Source of the DNA: Marthasterias glacialis | Lineage: Eukaryota > Echinodermata > Asteroidea > Forcipulatida > Asteriidae | Length of the DNA stretch: 64,000 nucleotides | Assembly: GCA_911728455.2 (NCBI GenBank) | Contig: OU452223.1 | Coordinates: forward strand, 6,966,174 to 7,030,173 | Reading direction: 5' to 3' | Part shown: piece by piece, positions 58,861-64,000 of the stretch | How positions within the stretch are numbered: the stretch's first letter is position 1 | Layout: each line of letters begins with the position of its first letter | Translations under genes and position numbers: made by a program | The notes under the pieces: generated by a model | The model's input: only the letters and a program-made list of their open reading frames with translations | What the model was told of the DNA's origin: nothing | Databases searched by the model: none

Positions 58861-59504
58861 AGTGCATGTAGTCCTCAGGTGACGTCATTCACCAGTGATG
58901 TGATTTGTCCTGATTTTTCTGGATTTGTGGATTTTGAAAAAATCTTGCTTTTTTCGGATTTTTCTTGCCTTTTCTTCTTTTCAATGATGATTTTCGAGGT
59001 ACACAATGCACAAATCATTGCTAAAATAAAGCAGTCACACCGTTTCTGGTAGTCTTCGTTATATCGCTAATTTGCAGGCTACATTTAAGGTAAGAAACAT
59101 TGAACACAATAGGGCACTTTTAGAACAATGCAAAAGAATAAGACTGATCTTGTCTGCTTATGCTCGGGAAAAACGATCTTGTATTACAGCTTTATCACTG
59201 GTGTGCTCGTTACCAGCTGTATACAGCGTTGTTGTCACTGGTGTGCACGCGAAAGCAGTCAACAGCATGGTGTTCCTCGAAATTTGTAGCTTGTGTACGA
59301 AAAACTACACAAAATGCTGTGATGACGCTATGGTTTGGGTGACGCTTGGTCTCATAAACTTTTTAATTATGAATGATAAGTGTTTCTGAAATAGTCAGTT
59401 TTACACGTGTAATCGAGCGTTTGAGAAACGTTACATATTTACAAAATATGTAAACGCTGACGCCTCATGGCCTTGCCTAAATTCGGGACAATGACATGTT
59501 GAAA
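58861..59504. other. Non-coding interval
   Basis: Short frames near 59072-59389 are not supported by homology or splice sites. Nothing else recognised. Confidence 0.45.
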
Positions 59505-59900
59505 GAGGCGATTTTTGTGTAATCCCTGATCATAGACCTTTGTCCTTTTGTTCCAAGAAGGGGACTATGTGACATCGAGAGGCTTCCACCATTGTTCATT
59601 CATTGTATTTCGGCTGAATGGAAGAGTGAGTCGGCAATCGAACTATGGTTCCGTGTTTAGTGCCACTTCTATGCCATAGGTAACGGCCGATGTTTTGCAA
59701 TTCACGCTGCATGAATTTGACGTTATCTGGGTTGAGAAACAAAACGGACAATCCAACAAGAAGAATCTTTCATCTCTTGGCATTGTCAAGTCAAGGTTTT
59801 TTTTGTGCCAGCAGTACCGCCAAAAGAATCTCGCCAGGGGGACGGGACAACAAGAAAAAAGGAATCCTGGCGGCAACTGGTTGACAAAAAACAGTCCTAT
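59505..59900 (+). repeat. Dispersed repeat, fullest copy
   Basis: Shares GAGGCTTCCACCATTGTTC, GGTAACGGCCGATGTTTTGC, CTTGGCATTGTCAAG, CCAAAAGAATC and GGAATCCTGGCGGCAACTGG with partial copies at 28960, 38470 and (reverse) 49630. No protein recognised. Confidence 0.82.
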
Positions 59901-60160
59901 GCAGTTCATTTAGGCCTGAAGGTACTGTATTGAGCTATCAAGAACAATGCTGCCCTCTGTTGTTGATGGTAGCTTTTTCTCAACTGACTACTTTGACCTG
60001 CCACGTTTCAACTTACTTTCGATTCATGCATCAACTTCCAGCTGAAGAAAATAAGCTTTCTTGTGCAGGTAAGCACTTCTGTAGTTTTTATGAAAAAACA
60101 TGTTGGATAGACTTTTTTGATAAGGTAAACTAAGTGGTAGATAGGATTAATTTATAAGTA

Positions 60161-61009
60161 CAGTCGACTCTCGTTAATACGAGCTCGGATGTTACGAGGT
60201 TCCGGTTAATACGAGGTATTTTGCCGGTCCCGAACTGCCCCGTGCGTGTTTTAATGCATTTAAATACGGATGATACGAGCACGGTCATAACGAGAACACG
60301 GATAATACGAGGTATTCTTGCGGCCCCGTAACGAGCAAATGTATTGTTTGTCTTACTTTTATAGCGAGTTTGGGGAATCAATTGTTGGGCATCGATAGTT
60401 TACCTTCATGGAGGTGAAAAATTGACGTCCCAGCCTTTCAAAACATGTGCTACCGCTCCGTTGATCATGATCAATAGAGGTGCTATTTGAGCGTTGGCAA
60501 TGGTACCAGTCTATTAAATGGTAGTAATTGTACAACGCAGATGAGAGGTGGACACCAGACCGTTTATTGTTCGCTGGTATCCCGCCTTGGCTATGAGCTA
60601 TCTCGCATTACTTACTAAGGTACGGTGTGACAACCAATGAAAATCAACATTCAAGTTGTCATGTTGGCCGTTGCGACCGAAACTGGCTGCCAAGAACGCA
60701 AGTTAAAGTCATATGCGTTCCTTTTTCAGTCATGAAAAATGTAAATTGTTTCATAAATTGACTTTCGAAATAAATTAATTAAATCAAAACAGTTTTATTT
60801 GCCCAAAATGTTGTATGTTTGTATGGTACATGTACCTGTAAATCATCACAGTTATGCAGTGTCCATTGCAGTACGGGTGCATTTTTACACGGGCGTCCAT
60901 TATGTCATGCATTGTGCATTGTTAATACCGCGCTCGGATAATACGAGGTTCGGTTAATACGAGAAAAACAGGACAGTCCGGCGGACCTCGTATTAACGAG
61001 AGTCGACTG
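60161..61009. mobile_element. Intact non-autonomous pogo/Tigger-like element, 849 bp
   Basis: Begins CAGTCGACTCTCGTTAATA and ends TATTAACGAGAGTCGACTG, perfect terminal inverted repeats, with TA on both sides (60159-60160, 61010-61011) as the target duplication. ACGAGGT and TACGAG motifs recur near both ends. It encodes no transposase, so it would depend on one in trans. Confidence 0.92.
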
Positions 61010-61069
61010 TACATGTATGGGTCATTTTGTTGTTGGGACTTGGTGAGTTCCGATGATGGATGTACACTA

Positions 61070-61200
61070 TCCCAGGCCCAATTTCATAGAGCTGCTTAAT
61101 GGCAAGCAAATTTTTCTGCTTAGTTAAGGTAAGCAGAAAAATTTGCTTAAGCATAAACATAATTCACCTGCAAATTTTAACGTTTGCTAAGCCAAGCATG
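61070..61200. repeat. Dispersed-repeat end with a perfect 19-bp hairpin
   Basis: GGCCCAATTTCATAGAGCTG at about 61077 is the end sequence of the family at 5072-5269. The stem AAGCAAATTTTTCTGCTTA (61104-61122) pairs exactly with 61130-61148 around a 7-base loop. Confidence 0.75.
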
Positions 61201-62087
61201 GGGAAAAGCTGCTCATGCAACAAAAAAGTACTGTCTGCTTAAGTGAAAAAAAACTTCCGATCAAAAAATTAACAAAAAGGCGGGCGAAATCAACGGAGTA
61301 GCGATGGCTAAAAAATCAACAAGACTGCTGGGTTCAGAATAGTTACATTTATCCTCGGGTGACATTATTTTGGAAAATAACATGAAAATTTACGTCTTTG
61401 GTGTAACTTTCTGTGCAGACTCTGTTTGTGAAAACTTAAAAGAACAAAATATTTGAGTGCGCGTTCTGTCTCTAGTGTATACAGCAACCGTGCTCGTCTA
61501 CTACCAGCATGAGCATTTGCAGTTCGCAAATTGAACATACAAGCACCATATTGCGCACTATTTTGGCCTGCGCAAGTTTCAAATTTGTGCGTCAAATTAA
61601 ATGCGCTCGGCAGCTTGTAAGCGATGTATAATTAAATCAGCGCATGTGCGTGTAAAATATTCACACAGAGAGTACATTATGTTGGGGATGATTTGTACAA
61701 GTTTGCCTTCTATTTTATGAATAATTTTCACTGAAAGTGATTGCAGATATTTCAAAGATATTCAAAGAGTAGTTTCAAGTACCAGGAATAAATGAACAGA
61801 CTTTCAGCTTCCAACATCAGATAAACAAAGGGGGAAAACAACTCTTGTCATTTTATTTACATTGTAGAGAAGGTTTATACCCAGGACGTTTGGTGCTGTG
61901 CAATGAAGACTGGCGTCCTACCAGGGCCAGATGTACAGTACATAGGCTTACATGGGTAGATATTGCTGTACATGATAATTTGTCAAAGTAGTATTTATTA
62001 AAAATTCTTGAACTGAGCTTGATTATTTTAGCAGGTCCCTGTTAATAATACTTAATAATTTGTGATTGTTTTCTCCAGATAGTTGAC
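61201..62087. other. Non-coding interval
   Basis: No gene recognised. May include the 5' part of the piggyBac element; its terminal repeat was not found. Confidence 0.45.
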
Positions 62088-63682
62088 ATGGCATCAAGTA
62101 CAAAGAAAAGCATTTCTGCAGAGCTCCTCCCTGGATCTATACTTCATGGTATTCCAGCCCACCAGATGTTTGTGTGATACAGATATCTCTTCTCCAGTAA
62201 TTCGTGTTGCAAAATCAGCGTGTACGTTAACAAAACGATAATCACCAATCAAGACTAATGGATCAGATGAAGATAACCCTATTGAGTCTCACAAGGATGA
62301 TGAGGATTTCTTTTGTGAGACTACCAGATATGGTATTGTCATTGGATGACAGTGTTGTTCTGCCGCCACAGCTTGCTCAAGCTTCTGACTCCGATGATGA
62401 AGATGATCTACCTCCAAGTTCTGTGCAGAAAGAGTGTGATGCAACACGACAATGGAAGAAAAGAGAATTAGAAACAGTAATTCCTGAATTTATCGGAAAT
62501 TCAGGCATCTGCAACAAGGAGAAATATTCAGAGAGCATCACTCCAACTGATGCATCTCTGATGTATTTTGACACAGAAATGCAAGAACAAATTTTGTACC
62601 CGTCAAACCTGTATGGTGAACAAAAGGGCCCTGAATATATGGAATGAATGAAAGGTTTGCAATGCTGTACAATATGGACAGAAAGCAAAACATTGATAAC
62701 AGCATCATTCTATTCAAAGGAAGGTCCTCACTGAAGCAGTACAATCCAATAAAGCCCATAAAAATGGGGTACAAACTTTGGTGCAGAGCTGATGTTTCTG
62801 GATACATCAAACATTTTGAGGTCTACCAAGGAAAGGGTTCAAGCAACAACCTGGAGTATCCAGAAAGCTATGGGCTTGGTGATAAAGTAGTTCAAGAAAT
62901 AACAAGGCCACTAGTCAATAAAAACTACATGGTGTTCTATGACAGCTGCTTTTCATCAGTAGTACTTATGGAGAACTTGAAGAACGATCAAGTTCTTGCA
63001 TGCTCGACAATCAGGGGAAACAGAAAAAACTTGCCCTGTCTTGCTGCAGACAAAGACCTGAAAGAAAGAGGTGATTTTGACTATTATACAATTTCAAAAG
63101 AAGCCAGTGTATTCAAATGGAAAGACAATAAACCTATTCTACCCATATCAAACTATCACGGCAGGAAAATAACATCTGTAAAGCAATGTCAGAAGGATGG
63201 TACCAAGATGGAAGGCAAATGTCCTACTCTATTTGCACACTACAATGAATGTATTGGAGCTGTTGACAAAGCCGATATGTTGAGGACCCTGTAACAGAAA
63301 CTATTGTGAAATGGTGGCACGTAACCTTCTGGGGTATTCTTGACATAGCATTTGTCAATATGTACATTGTATCACCAGTCAATGCACAAACCCATGCCAC
63401 TACTTCGTTTTTGCAGAAAAGTTACTAGTGGTCTTTTTACATTGGCTAAACCAATAGTTCCTAACAAGTAAAGAAGACCGCAATGCCCCATTGTTACCTG
63501 CCAGCAACGCAGCAGAATGACGAAAGTCTAGTTTCAGTGTTGCTGAAGATGTCAGGCTTCAAAATGATGGTGTTCACTTGCCAATGTTGTCAAAGAAACA
63601 GGAATATATGTGAAGTATGTTCGGTGAACTAGGTTGAGTCGAGACCACACAGCAAGTGTACCACATATAAAATATTTCTGTG
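62088..63682 (+). pseudogene. piggyBac-family transposase (DDE_Tnp_1_7), disrupted
   Basis: Cut-and-paste transposase that inserts at TTAA. From ATG 62088 (MASSTKKSISAELL) a stop follows at about 62175. Another frame from 62258 gives an acidic N-terminal region (DSDDEDD), then WKKRELETVIPEFIGNSG and NLYGEQKG. A stop at 62645-62647 and missing sequence precede the catalytic part: FKGRSSLKQYNP, then ADVSGYIKHFEVYQGKG. The three catalytic Asp are visible: IDNS (62694), FYDSC (62941), AVDKAD (63265). After TAA at 63292, KWWHVTFWGILDIAFVN continues, and a Cys-rich C-terminus (CEVCSVN, ESRPHSKCTT) ends near 63682. Compared with full-length members, roughly 100 residues between NLYGEQ and the first Asp are absent. 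Confidence 0.88.
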
Positions 63683-64000
63683 AGATAATGAGAAAAAGAA
63701 CTGCTTCACAGCATACCATACCAAGGAGGACAGCCATGGTTTTGTGTTTTTTCAAATCTTGGTTTGGTCACATCAATTTAGAATGTGACGTTTCTAGTTC
63801 AACAGTGAGAATGCACTAGACCATTTTTTTTTCAAACTCTGCGTATAAACAATGCTAAGGCCCCCCCCCCAAAAAAAAAAAAAAATGATGAGTTGCCCTC
63901 CAGTGAAAAGAATTGGAAGGGTCTGGATTTTATTAATTATACAGAAATAAATAGGCTATACTTATAGAGGTCATTCATACACCATACTAAAGTTGGTCTA
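63683..64000. other. Non-coding interval with poly-C/poly-A run
   Basis: A C10A14-type low-complexity tract lies at about 63861-63885. The right end of the piggyBac element may lie here, but no TTAA-flanked terminal repeat was identified. Confidence 0.5.

Noticed and set aside
59072..59389. 105-codon frame as an exon of the host gene
   Set aside because: No consensus splice sites in the required phase and no recognisable domain.

Overview
This is a eukaryotic genomic window dense with transposable elements. There is no operon structure or bacterial gene density. Open frames are short, GT-AG introns are visible, tRNA-derived SINEs are present, and almost every recognisable protein belongs to a transposon. 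The mix (Ty3/gypsy, L2-like LINE, Penelope-like, DIRS-like, Crypton-like, piggyBac, pogo/Tigger-like, an IS3EU-like integrase transposase, TTAA MITEs and several foldback elements) fits a marine invertebrate deuterostome, most likely an echinoderm. That placement is inference from repeat style, not proof.

Host gene. I see one credible non-transposon gene, on the + strand across most of the window. Four exons (18301-18502, 30642-30779, 37705-37759, 53982-54120) have consensus splice sites, and their phases join without a break (1, 1, 2, 0) into 174 codons starting at ATG 18313. The product begins with a short basic N-terminus and a single hydrophobic segment, as in type II (signal-anchor) membrane proteins. 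I do not recognise the family. It continues beyond 54120. Its introns of about 12.1, 6.9 and 16.2 kb hold most of the repeats.

Layout. 1-770: gypsy reverse transcriptase remnant (-). 900-3250: tandem repeats and one arm of a foldback element. 3028-8400: IS3EU-like transposase with an intron, associated with three arrays of a 21-bp palindromic repeat. 8480-9400: two LINE fragments meeting head-on. 9793-10923: a 1.13-kb palindrome packed with TTGCATATGCAA-type motifs. 12300-15720: tandem duplication and four more palindromic elements. 18300-26000: first host exon, SINE, a 127-bp tandem array carrying CCGGAAGT motifs, a TTAA MITE with its empty site nearby, and a Penelope-like fragment. 26040-28703: degraded L2-like LINE. 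29800-35260: second host exon, a second GGAAGT-bearing array, a truncated pogo-like element, a recent 249-bp duplication, a 1.9-kb TIR element and a 0.6-kb foldback. 37700-41560: third host exon, then a DIRS-like remnant. 41793-49625: a minisatellite of about 230 copies of a 34-bp unit. 51440-52510: a 146-bp tandem array. 53982-58690: fourth host exon, then a multi-exon Crypton-like tyrosine recombinase gene. 60161-61009: an intact non-autonomous pogo-like element. 62088-63682: piggyBac transposase pseudogene.

Most transposon genes carry stops, frameshifts or deletions. The Crypton-like gene (one nonsense codon plus one frameshift) and the piggyBac gene (all three catalytic Asp retained) are the least damaged.
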